A stretch of DNA of 15,458 bases, from the NCBI GenBank assembly GCA_031278255.1, contig JAITKU010000039.1, positions 1 through 15,458 on the forward strand, written 5' to 3'. Positions 6,922 through 14,005 of this stretch are shown here, piece after piece (position 1 is the first letter of the stretch; each line of letters opens with the position of its first letter). The notes beneath the pieces were generated by a model that was given only the letters and a program-made list of their open reading frames with translations, was not told the DNA's origin and did not search any database. Source of the stretch: Eubacteriales Family XIII. Incertae Sedis bacterium. GTDB taxonomy: Bacteria; Bacillota; Clostridia; Peptostreptococcales; Anaerovoracaceae. Made by a program: the position numbers and the translations under genes.

Positions 6922-6980
6922 TAAATTAAAACGCGGCGTTTTTTGAAATCGCTTACTGCGCGCAAGCGTTCTTTGCGCGC
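6922..6980 (-). terminator. Probable terminator region of the tad operon
   Basis: Two structures follow the last tad-cluster gene. First, 6958-6980 is a perfect 8-bp GCGCGCAA/TTGCGCGC stem with a 7-base loop but no T-tract. Second, 6928-6942 is a 6-bp AAAACG/CGTTTT stem with a CCG loop followed by an AT-rich tail. A third small hairpin (CGCCC/GGGCG, 7032-7047) lies just upstream. The second one is the best intrinsic terminator candidate, though weak; it ends about 18 bp before the znu -35 box. The rest of 6981-7072 shows nothing else I can support. Confidence 0.5.
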
Positions 6981-7072
6981 GCCGCGACGCCGCAGGGAAA
7001 CGGAATTTTGCGAATGATTCTTATTTATCCCCGCCCGGGAAAGGGCGTCGCTGTGCGCCGGCCCGCAAATCC

Positions 7073-7651
7073 TCAGCCCGGCGCGTCTTTTGCGCGGGAC
7101 GAGGGATGGATGTAATTCCATTCGCGCCGGACGGTTTCGACAATGCGAAGCAAACTTCCGATATCGGGATTTTCGAGGTGTACGCGTTCCTCTATGCGGC
7201 GCACGGCGGCGGGCAAGCCCGTTATGTGTTCCCATTTTTGGGACAGGGCGAGCAGCGAGGCAAAACCCGCCGCAAAGCCCGCGCGTTCCGCCCGCGACGC
7301 GCCGTAGAGCAGACCGGGCCTGCGGCTCTTCGCATCGACGAACAGCGTTTCCCCGCACAGAGCGAATTTGTCCGCGCACAGGAGGAAATCCTCCGCTTCG
7401 AGCAGGAGCAGCAAGGTCTCCTGCAGCACGCCCAGCACCTCGTCCAAATGGCGAAACGGATAGTCCGCAAAGCGCAGGAAACCCGCGGTATCGTACTGTA
7501 TGAGCCGTCTGCCGTTCACGGTCAGCACGACGGCGGGCAGCACGGCGCCGCAATGCCCGGCCGTCAATATCCTCTCTTCAAAGAGCGGCAACTCCGCCGC
7601 CTCCGTTTCAACGCGGCGCTTCCCGCCCTCCGCTTCGATTAATTGCAGCAT
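7073..7651 (-). CDS. DUF6382-like protein of the Tad cluster
   Basis: 192 residues from ATG 7651, which has an ideal ribosome binding site (GAGGAGGG, 4-5 nt spacing); the longer open frame would run back through the preceding gene. The pattern, with early strands containing VLPAVVLTVNGRRLIQYD, then FRHLDEVLGVLQETLLLLLEAEDFLLCADKF and a C-terminal WNYIHPSSR, fits the DUF6382 domain that accompanies Tad pilus genes in Firmicutes and is often followed by an FHA domain. Here the protein stops after the first domain and no FHA part is visible downstream in any frame, so this is either a short natural form or a truncated one. No signal peptide or membrane segment is evident, so it is probably cytoplasmic. 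Last gene of the operon, 29 nt after the second TadE-like gene. Its role is unknown. Confidence 0.7.
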   Translation of the reverse strand: MLQLIEAEGGKRRVETEAAELPLFEERILTAGHCGAVLPAVVLTVNGRRLIQYDTAGFLRFADYPFRHLDEVLGVLQETLLLLLEAEDFLLCADKFALCGETLFVDAKSRRPGLLYGASRAERAGFAAGFASLLALSQKWEHITGLPAAVRRIEERVHLENPDIGSLLRIVETVRREWNYIHPSSRAKDAPG

Positions 7652-7680
7652 AAATCCCTCCTCTGCGCAAGTCGGCGCGA

Positions 7681-8436
7681 TCAGTATCCCCCGCATTTCG
7701 CGCAGGGCGTGTAGCCGCGCGCCTCGGCCTCCTCGAGTTCTATCGGAATCACATAGCGATCCACCAAGCCGCAATCGCCGCGATGAAAGGCTTTCCCCGC
7801 GCTTTGGAAGCAGTAGACGAGACTGCCCGCGGACAGGGAACCGGGATCGCACAGCTTGCAGGGCGTGTAGCGCCCTCTGACGCCCGCGCCGAGGAGTTGT
7901 TCCTGCGGATACACCGCCACGTAGCCGCAGGTCTCGCCGTGATATTTCGTCCCCGCGCGCGGGAATATCCATACGGTGCGCGAGCTTTTTTCCTCCTCAA
8001 GCGCCGCGTTCGACAGGGGGGTGTCCGCGTTGTTCGCGCCGACAAAGGCCCTGCAGAGTATCGTGTCCGATACGGGTATCGCGCCTATGAGGGCGGCCGG
8101 CAGCTTGACGCCGATGTCGTAATCGATCGTCACGCGTATCTGCTCCGTGTATTCCCCGAGGCCGTAACGGTAATCGAAGCGCGCGACGCGCAGGTTTTCG
8201 AGTTCGCCGCCGTTTTCCGCCTCGATACGCTTTTGCACGTCACCCTTGAAAAAGGCGGGATAGGGCGTCAGAACGGCTTCCGCGGCCGCTCTTCCCGTTT
8301 CGTCCGCAAGGGCGTGAAACGCGTTCTCCTGCACCGCGATCAGCTTGATCAAATGGGCCAGCGTCAGCACGGACAGAATAAAGATCGGCAGAAATATCGC
8401 CGCTTCGAGCGTGAAAGAACCCCGCCGAGATCCCAA
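7681..8436 (-). CDS. TadE/TadG-like pilus protein with two C-terminal zinc-ribbon-like repeats
   Basis: 251 residues from TTG 8436, which has a strong GGGAGG 4 nt upstream; a GTG at 8463 overlapping the previous stop (GTGA) is an alternative and adds nine residues. The N-terminus RRGSFTLEAAIFLPIFI is a class III-type pilin signal: cleavage after Gly6 puts Glu at +5, followed by a membrane helix (about 11-32). The middle is a TadE-like extracytoplasmic region. The C-terminus (about 155-251) holds two modules, each H-x3-C-x22-C-x2-C: His166/Cys170/Cys193/Cys196 and His218/Cys222/Cys245/Cys248, offset by exactly 52 residues and both ending in YTPCxxC. These resemble Ada-like or nuclease-associated zinc-binding modules. 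TadE/F/G proteins are minor pseudopilins needed for pilus assembly; the zinc modules should be exposed outside the membrane. Function of the tail is unknown. Confidence 0.8.
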   Translation of the reverse strand: MGSRRGSFTLEAAIFLPIFILSVLTLAHLIKLIAVQENAFHALADETGRAAAEAVLTPYPAFFKGDVQKRIEAENGGELENLRVARFDYRYGLGEYTEQIRVTIDYDIGVKLPAALIGAIPVSDTILCRAFVGANNADTPLSNAALEEEKSSRTVWIFPRAGTKYHGETCGYVAVYPQEQLLGAGVRGRYTPCKLCDPGSLSAGSLVYCFQSAGKAFHRGDCGLVDRYVIPIELEEAEARGYTPCAKCGGY

Positions 8437-8459
8437 AATTCCTCCCGTTCGCAGCGCAA

Positions 8460-9890
8460 TCACCCCTCTTCCGAATAACTCTGCCTGTAGCTGTAGCGAT
8501 CGCCGTTCATAACGAGTTCGCAGCGCAGGCCCGTATAGTGTTCGCGGATCAGGAAAGCTTCGTAGTATCCCGTTTTCATATTGATCTGTATCAAATCCAT
8601 GCTCCGCAGCAGCTTGTTCTCCCTCGATGTAAAGAAGAGGAAGAGACGCAGGTAATCGCCGTAGGAGAAACCGTCTCCGCTGCGCGGGCAGACCGTGCCC
8701 AGGGACAGGGAGGCGCTCCCGGACGTGTCCTTGATGTCGGGCGGCGGCGCGTTCTCGGGAACGCGGATCGCGAAATAGGCGCTGATTATCTTCGGAATTT
8801 CCTTGACATCGACCGCCCAGTTGTCGCTGTTTTTGACGAGGGCGACTTTCCGCCCCGCGCGGAGCAGTTTCAAATCGTTCTCCGTTTCTATCGTCACCCA
8901 GGCCGCGTACACGAGTTCTCTGATGATCGGCGCGGGAACCGTCGGGAAAGAGGCGCACAGCGCGGCCACGATACCGTCCACCTGCAACTGCAGGGTTTTG
9001 TCGCTGTGGACGCAGACCTCGTTCAGCGCGAAGCGCAGCAGACGAAGCCTGTTTTCGACGCCTTTCAGATTTTCCGCGTCGTCCGGCGCCCCTATGATAA
9101 TGTATTCCGCTTCGTTTTGAAAGAAGCGCGTATGCCCCGCCGCGAGATTCGGCACGGGTTCGTAGGCGTGCGCGAAACGGGCCATGATATACTCGGAAAC
9201 GAGAATCGCGTCCGTCCCGCCGCCGAACAGTTCGGCGGCGGAGGGCAGGCCCGCGGCGAGCATGGACGGAACCGACGGCCCGCCGCCAAGCCCACCGGAC
9301 GGCAGACCGTTCAGGATCGTTTGGTTGTGGATCGTCCGCGATTCCGTCGTTCCCGTGACGGACGCCGCCTCGGAATCCCCGCCCGAACGCAGCCGGTCCG
9401 CCGAATTGTTTACCATAATGAATTTTATGTCATCCAATATCTGATCCTCAAAGGTGTCGGCGTCGAGCAGCGAGAAATCGTTTAAATACACGCGCAAGTC
9501 TCTCACCTCGCACGGCAGCAGCCATACGGCCCCCGCGCGCCCGCTCTCTTTCAGACTCGCGTTGCTGTAATGCGCCAGCTTGCGCGCGGCCTGTTCCGCA
9601 TCGCTGCGCATGGCGAAGAGGCCGTAGTCCGCGTAGAGTTTTCTGTCGTATTCCGAGAGCAGGGAGCGGCCCGCCATGCGAAACACGAGATCGCCGTAAC
9701 TCTTTCCGGCCGCAAGGCCCGCGGCCCTTATCAGCGTGCCGGTCAAAAGCAGCAGCGCGGACAGTATCATAACCAGAAACACGGCGGTCGAGCCTCTTCT
9801 GCCGCGCACCGCCGTTTTCGCGTGCGCGGCGATCATTCTCACACCGCCGGGGACCGAACGCTGTCCCGCTTTCCCTTCTTTACGTTTCAT
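8460..9890 (-). CDS. DUF5702-like TadG-type membrane-anchored protein
   Basis: 476 residues. After a basic N-terminus with GRRGSTAVFLVMIL there is one membrane helix (about 36-57), followed by a large region expected outside the membrane. The RSLLSEYDRKLYADYGLFAM segment (about 77-96) is typical of the DUF5702 proteins found in Firmicutes Tad clusters; the rest is not strongly recognisable. A low-complexity Gly/Pro/Ser stretch (about 197-215) probably links two extracytoplasmic parts. I kept the first ATG because GAGGGAG lies 3-4 nt upstream; it overlaps the preceding TadE-like gene by 11 nt. A later Met (residue 19) has no better site. By position it is likely a structural or assembly component of the pilus, analogous to TadG, but the biochemical role is unknown. 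Confidence 0.78.
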   Translation of the reverse strand: MKRKEGKAGQRSVPGGVRMIAAHAKTAVRGRRGSTAVFLVMILSALLLLTGTLIRAAGLAAGKSYGDLVFRMAGRSLLSEYDRKLYADYGLFAMRSDAEQAARKLAHYSNASLKESGRAGAVWLLPCEVRDLRVYLNDFSLLDADTFEDQILDDIKFIMVNNSADRLRSGGDSEAASVTGTTESRTIHNQTILNGLPSGGLGGGPSVPSMLAAGLPSAAELFGGGTDAILVSEYIMARFAHAYEPVPNLAAGHTRFFQNEAEYIIIGAPDDAENLKGVENRLRLLRFALNEVCVHSDKTLQLQVDGIVAALCASFPTVPAPIIRELVYAAWVTIETENDLKLLRAGRKVALVKNSDNWAVDVKEIPKIISAYFAIRVPENAPPPDIKDTSGSASLSLGTVCPRSGDGFSYGDYLRLFLFFTSRENKLLRSMDLIQINMKTGYYEAFLIREHYTGLRCELVMNGDRYSYRQSYSEEG

Positions 9891-10440
9891 TTTCTCCCTC
9901 GCTCCCCGTTACGGCCCGCGCGAGCGCGAGGTTTCGCACGATACCCACCTCGTCCAGCACGTAGAAACGCCCGAAATGCGTCCGCGTCACACCGCCCGCG
10001 ATCATGGCGTTGCCCGTATAGCGCTTGCTCTCCTCTGCGGCGACGTAGGGCCGGATCACGGCCTCGCGGTGATGTTCCGCGGATATGCCGCGGCGTTCCG
10101 CCGCGAGGCGATAACGATCGTACACCCGCCCGTCGGCGATGAGGGCCTCGGTCAATCCCGTTTCCGCGTCGGCCTCGGCGCGCAGCGCGATGTGCAGGGA
10201 GGCGCGCAGCGCCGTGAAGCTGTACAGGTTGATCATCAGATAGATAAGCGCCGCCACCGAAGCGATCACGAGCGGGAACACGACGGCCGCTTCGACCATG
10301 GTCGCGCCGCGCTTGCTCCGCAGCCTTACCCGCCGCGGCGAAAGGGCCGCGGCGCCGCGGCGGAAAGGGCGGTCCCGTCCGCCCTCCCGCCCGCCCGCGC
10401 GCTCGTATTGCGAGACGCCCCGCCGCACCCGGCCGCGCAT
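9880..10440 (-). CDS. tadE: TadE-like minor pilin
   Basis: 186 residues. The hallmark is RGATMVEAAVVFPLVI (44-59): a class III prepilin-type site with Gly45 before cleavage and Glu at +5, then a hydrophobic helix. TadE-like proteins are minor pseudopilins processed by a dedicated peptidase and needed for Flp pilus biogenesis. The stretch before the site is unusually long (45 residues, Arg-rich); the likely start is still the ATG at 10440, because it forms a TGATG junction with the pilin stop and has GGAGG about 10 nt upstream inside the pilin gene. A GTG at codon 5 is an alternative. The gene overlaps the following DUF5702 gene by 11 nt. Confidence 0.82.
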   Translation of the reverse strand: MRGRVRRGVSQYERAGGREGGRDRPFRRGAAALSPRRVRLRSKRGATMVEAAVVFPLVIASVAALIYLMINLYSFTALRASLHIALRAEADAETGLTEALIADGRVYDRYRLAAERRGISAEHHREAVIRPYVAAEESKRYTGNAMIAGGVTRTHFGRFYVLDEVGIVRNLALARAVTGSEGENET

Positions 10441-10583
10441 CAGAATCCGGCCTCCATCAGGTTGTTGAAGATGTTGTTGATGAAGTCGCCGATCTGCGTC
10501 TTGAAGATCAATCCGAGAAAGACCGCGATTCCGATCAGGATGCCCACTTGGACCAGTTCCATTCCTTTTTTGCTGTTTTTCAT
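10440..10583 (-). CDS. flp: Flp1-like type IVb pilin (47 residues)
   Basis: A short gene with a good ribosome binding site (GGAGG, 6 nt spacing). The product begins MKNSKKGMELVQVGIL, has a hydrophobic core (about 13-27) and ends in an amphipathic region with IGDFINNIFNNL. This matches Flp1-like pilins of Firmicutes Tad systems, which are about 50 residues, and the gene sits where the major pilin is expected, between tadC and tadE. The Gly7/Glu9 arrangement differs from the usual Flp site, where Glu is at +5 after the cleavage Gly. As the major subunit it would polymerise into the pilus fibre after membrane insertion. Its stop shares one base with the next start (TGATG). The 49-nt gap before it holds no obvious separate promoter. 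Confidence 0.85.
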   Translation of the reverse strand: MKNSKKGMELVQVGILIGIAVFLGLIFKTQIGDFINNIFNNLMEAGF

Positions 10584-10632
10584 TGCAAACCTCCGTTTCT
10601 GTGTTATCGTACTTACAAAAATATGTTTAACC

Positions 10633-12027
10633 CTACATCTCGAGTACGGCGGGCGCCATTGTGATCAGGATCAGCGCGAGCAGCGTCAGCGTCATGGGCA
10701 GGATCATCTTCGTCTCCGCCAGTCTGCCCGCCTCCTCCATATCTTTTTTTCGGAGTTTCCATACGAGTTCCCCCTCCGTTTTCAGCTTCTCCGCCAAGGC
10801 GCTGCCCTTGTCGATGTTGTCGGAAACGACGGCGGCGAAGCGCAGCAACTCGCGGAGACCGCTGCGCGCCGCCATGCGGTTCAATTCGACGGACAGGGAG
10901 GCGTTCGTGTTTTCCACCCGCTGCCGCAGCGCCGCCAGTTCCTCATAGAGCGGCCGCGGCGGACCCCCTCCCCTGCGAAGTTCGTAATCCGAGGCGATCC
11001 GCGAAACGGCCTCCGATACCACCAGCCCCGCGTTCAGCATGAGCAGGAACTTGTCGATGAACTCCGGGAAGTCCCTGATCATGTCGCGTCGCACCGCCTT
11101 GATCTGCCTGTCTATCCGGCTGTAACGACCGCGATACAAAAACAAGCCGAACATCGCGAGGGCCAGCATTTCGGGAATATGCGCGTTCGCGGCGCCGTCG
11201 TCCCAGCGGTAGCGCACGCCGTATGCGTCCGCGTCGGGCAGGCGCATGGCGTCTCCCTCGGCAGAGGCGTTCAGGGCCGCCACCGTCTCCGCCAAGGCGT
11301 CCGTTACGCCGGCCGCAAGGCTTTCCTTTGACGCCGGGCCGGCGTAAAGCACGCCTGTGATCTCCGTTTCTTCAGAGATATCCTCGAGGCTGAGACGCGC
11401 TTTCAGCGTGAAACTGTCCCCCTCCCGCAAGGCCAGCCTGTTCAGGACGCCGTTGTCGCCGATCAGCGCGGGGTTTTCGGAGGCCCACGAGATGCTTACG
11501 CCGGTTTCGGCGTCGTACGCGACCGGATTCAGGTCCGATTCAATCGCGGACAGGCTCTCGTTTTCGCCCAATACCAACTGCGGCAGCCGGCGCGCCGTTT
11601 CCTCTATGCGCGCGCGCTTTTCCGCCTCGTCCCGCTCCCTCGGGCGCACCGTCAACTCCACTCTGCGCCTGACCTTTGCCTCCCCGTAAACGGCCTCGGC
11701 CTCGGCCTCCACGCGCAGCGGCGCGGCGGGATAGGGCGGACGTTCCAAGGAAACGATCGCCTCGCCGCCTTTCGCAAGCTGCGCGGCAAGGACCGCGAGC
11801 AACAGGAGCAAAAGGCCCGCGAGGATGAGCCAATACATCGCGTTTTTGCGCCGTTCCGCTTCGATCCGCCCGTGGAAATCCCCGTTTCCGAACGCCGCTT
11901 TCAAACGCCGTTCCATCTCCTCCGCGCTTCCCGTCAACGCCTGCGGCACCGTAGCCGCGAGCCTTGCGAGCGCTCCGTCTCCCGCGCCGCGCCGCGCGCG
12001 CTCCCGCCGTTTGTGTGCAAATCGCAT
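10633..12027 (-). CDS. tadC: TadC-like membrane protein (T2SSF domain) with large extracytoplasmic insertion
   Basis: 464 residues from ATG 12027, preceded by a perfect AAAGGAGG at 7 nt; an ATG six codons upstream overlaps the tadB stop as ATGA and is an alternative. The C-terminal part (about 285-464) is a type II secretion F domain with membrane segments near 284-298 and 441-462 and a cytoplasmic helical core (MIRDFPEFIDKFLLMLNAG around 316-334). TadC pairs with TadB as the inner-membrane platform of the pilus machine. The N-terminal part has a helix at about 65-82 followed by some 190 residues expected outside the membrane. Inside these, about 148-226 looks Ig-like (SISWASENPALIGDNGVL, then SFTLKARL), similar to the atrophied bacterial Ig domains of Firmicutes surface proteins. 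That insertion is unlike a classic TadC of about 300 residues. Confidence 0.83.
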   Translation of the reverse strand: MRFAHKRRERARRGAGDGALARLAATVPQALTGSAEEMERRLKAAFGNGDFHGRIEAERRKNAMYWLILAGLLLLLLAVLAAQLAKGGEAIVSLERPPYPAAPLRVEAEAEAVYGEAKVRRRVELTVRPRERDEAEKRARIEETARRLPQLVLGENESLSAIESDLNPVAYDAETGVSISWASENPALIGDNGVLNRLALREGDSFTLKARLSLEDISEETEITGVLYAGPASKESLAAGVTDALAETVAALNASAEGDAMRLPDADAYGVRYRWDDGAANAHIPEMLALAMFGLFLYRGRYSRIDRQIKAVRRDMIRDFPEFIDKFLLMLNAGLVVSEAVSRIASDYELRRGGGPPRPLYEELAALRQRVENTNASLSVELNRMAARSGLRELLRFAAVVSDNIDKGSALAEKLKTEGELVWKLRKKDMEEAGRLAETKMILPMTLTLLALILITMAPAVLEM

Positions 12028-12041
12028 AGGAAGCCCTCCTT

Positions 12042-12791
12042 TCATCGTTGCGTTTCAACATTCGTGAGGCGCCGGTTCCAGGCGTAAGACAGCGCCATCA
12101 GCCCCAAGGCCGCCGTCATGACGAGCCTGCCCCAAAGACCGTCGTAGAGCGCCGCGATATACGCAGGCGAAAGCAATTGCAAGAACACGAGCATGACGGC
12201 GGGGAGCAGCAGCAGTATGTTCGCTTCCAGCCGCTTCTGCGCCGTGAGCGTCCTGCGCTCCCTTTTGATCTCGATCTTGTCGATGATCAGGGCGGAGGCT
12301 TTCGCGATCATGATCTCCATGTCGCCGCCCGTCGTGCGGCAGATGAAATAGGCGTCCACGAAATTCCGTATATCCTCGCTGCGGCTCCGGTTCGCAAAAT
12401 CGTCGAGCAGGGCCGTTTCGTCGTCCCTGCTGCGAAACAGGCGCGCGGTCATGTGTTCGAGTTCGCGCACGATGGGCGCGTCGGCGGGATAGATGAGCCG
12501 CATCGCTTCGAGGCCCTCCTTGAGCGCTTCCGGCATCTGGCGGCCCGTCGAAAACGAGGCCGACAGCGAGCAGAGCAGATCGCGGAACGAATGTTCGAGC
12601 GCGGCCCTCCGATTCTCCGCCAGGTGCCGCGCGTACAGCCCTTTGCACGGGACGGAAAGCGCGGAAAGGAGCGCGGAGCAGATCAGGCTTTGGTAAAAGA
12701 TCTGCCCCAAAAGCAGCAGGATCGATACGGCGATCAGGTAATACCGACGCGTTTCTTTCGGCGTCATTTCGTAGCTGTTGTAGTCCGGCAT
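12042..12791 (-). CDS. tadB: TadB-like pilus assembly platform protein (T2SSF domain)
   Basis: 249 residues with hydrophobic segments near 18-45, 192-210 and 214-235 and a cytoplasmic type II secretion F domain between them, including RDLLCSLSASFSTGRQMPEALKEG and the FICRTTGGDMEIMIAKAS segment characteristic of TadB. With TadC it forms the inner-membrane platform on which the TadA ATPase works. It is shorter than the proteobacterial TadB because the long N-terminal extension is missing. It starts 1 nt after the tadA stop with GAGGAGG about 11 nt upstream, and its stop overlaps an upstream candidate ATG of tadC, all signs of coupled translation. Confidence 0.88.
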   Translation of the reverse strand: MPDYNSYEMTPKETRRYYLIAVSILLLLGQIFYQSLICSALLSALSVPCKGLYARHLAENRRAALEHSFRDLLCSLSASFSTGRQMPEALKEGLEAMRLIYPADAPIVRELEHMTARLFRSRDDETALLDDFANRSRSEDIRNFVDAYFICRTTGGDMEIMIAKASALIIDKIEIKRERRTLTAQKRLEANILLLLPAVMLVFLQLLSPAYIAALYDGLWGRLVMTAALGLMALSYAWNRRLTNVETQR

Positions 12792-12792
12792 G

Positions 12793-13995
12793 TCACAGCG
12801 CGCCTCCTCGCAGTTTCCGTTTCGTGTCGTTTCGCAGCGCGGCGCCCGTGGCCCTAAGCCCCTGCCCCGCTTCGTATCGGAACAGGGGATTCAGTTCGAT
12901 CTCCCCGCCCGCCATGCCCGTCACCTCGCAGATTTCGAGGACGCGCCGACGGCCGTCCGCGGATTTGCCCAGATGGATCAGGATCTCGATCGCTTCCGAT
13001 ATCTGCCTGCGGATGGCCTCGACGGGGAAATCCGCGGCCTGCAGGTACATGGCTTCCAGCCTGCAGATCATGCCGCGCGTGGAATTGCCGTGACCCGTGG
13101 ACAGGGAACCGTCGTGCCCCGTGTTCATGGCCTGTATCATGTCCAAAACCTCCTCGCCGCGCACCTCCCCGACGATGATACGGTTCGGGCGCATTCGCAG
13201 ACTCGACTTGATCAACTGCCGCATGTTGACCTCCCCCTTGCCCTGCACGTTCGCGTTGCGGCATTCGAGCCGCACGATGTTGTGAATCGCCGCGATCTGA
13301 AGTTCCGCGGAATCCTCTATGACGATAATGCGCTCGTCCGCCGGTATGTAGTTCGACAGCACGTTCAAAAAGGTGGTCTTACCCGAACTCGTGCCGCCGC
13401 TGATGAAGATGTTGTAGGCGCATTCGACGAGCGTGCGCAGGAATTCCGCGGCCTCCGCCGTGATCGTTTTGAAAGACAGAAGATCGTCCATCGTGATACG
13501 GTTCTCGGGAAATTTTCGGATCGTCAGGATGGGGCCGTTGAGCGCCACGTTTTTGTAAACGGCATTCACGCGCGAACCGTCGCCGAGTCTGGCGTCCAAG
13601 ATGGGATTCATCTCGTTGATCTCCCGGTGTACGCCTGCGGCGATGCGCCGGATGATCTCCTCCAGTTCCTCCGTGTTCTCAAAGCGCAGACCCGTTTCGA
13701 GGACGCGCCCGTTCTTTTCGATAAAAACACGATCCTTGCCGTTCACCATGATTTCGGAAACCGCGCGGTCCTCCGCAAAGGGCTGCAGAATGCCTAAATC
13801 CTTGCGGATGCGGTAGAATACGATGTCGATCAGGTCGGCCTTTTCGCGCGCCGGCAATAAGGCGGTCTCGTCACAGCGAAGCACGCAGTCCTCGATGGCC
13901 GCAAACACCGCTTCGTCGCTGCCGTCGCCGGGCATTGCGCTGACGCGTTCGCGCATGGTGTTTGTTAATTTTTTCACAATTACTGTGTTTTCCAT
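12793..13995 (-). CDS. tadA: TadA/CpaF-family pilus assembly ATPase
   Basis: 400 residues, typical for CpaF proteins. Motifs: N-terminal domain with ILQPFAEDRAVSEIMVNG (69-86), Walker A GGTSSGKTT (200-208), Asp box IVIEDSAE (224-231), Walker B IIVGEVRGEE (273-282) and the His box GHDGSLSTGHGNS (293-305). It is a hexameric cytoplasmic ATPase that drives pilus assembly and, in some Tad systems, retraction. All catalytic residues look intact, so the system is probably functional. The start has GAGG about 8 nt upstream and lies 10 nt after tadZ. Confidence 0.93.
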   Translation of the reverse strand: MENTVIVKKLTNTMRERVSAMPGDGSDEAVFAAIEDCVLRCDETALLPAREKADLIDIVFYRIRKDLGILQPFAEDRAVSEIMVNGKDRVFIEKNGRVLETGLRFENTEELEEIIRRIAAGVHREINEMNPILDARLGDGSRVNAVYKNVALNGPILTIRKFPENRITMDDLLSFKTITAEAAEFLRTLVECAYNIFISGGTSSGKTTFLNVLSNYIPADERIIVIEDSAELQIAAIHNIVRLECRNANVQGKGEVNMRQLIKSSLRMRPNRIIVGEVRGEEVLDMIQAMNTGHDGSLSTGHGNSTRGMICRLEAMYLQAADFPVEAIRRQISEAIEILIHLGKSADGRRRVLEICEVTGMAGGEIELNPLFRYEAGQGLRATGAALRNDTKRKLRGGAL

Positions 13996-14005
13996 CGTTC
14001 CCGCC

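Noticed and set aside
6921..7553. A 210-codon minus-strand frame overlapping the DUF6382 gene
   Set aside because: It is Arg-rich, runs through the terminator hairpins and lacks a good start; the DUF6382 frame has an ideal ribosome binding site and domain-like sequence.
9736..11331. A 531-codon plus-strand frame across the TadE, pilin and TadC genes
   Set aside because: Low-complexity composition, no recognisable motifs, and antisense to well-supported pilus genes.
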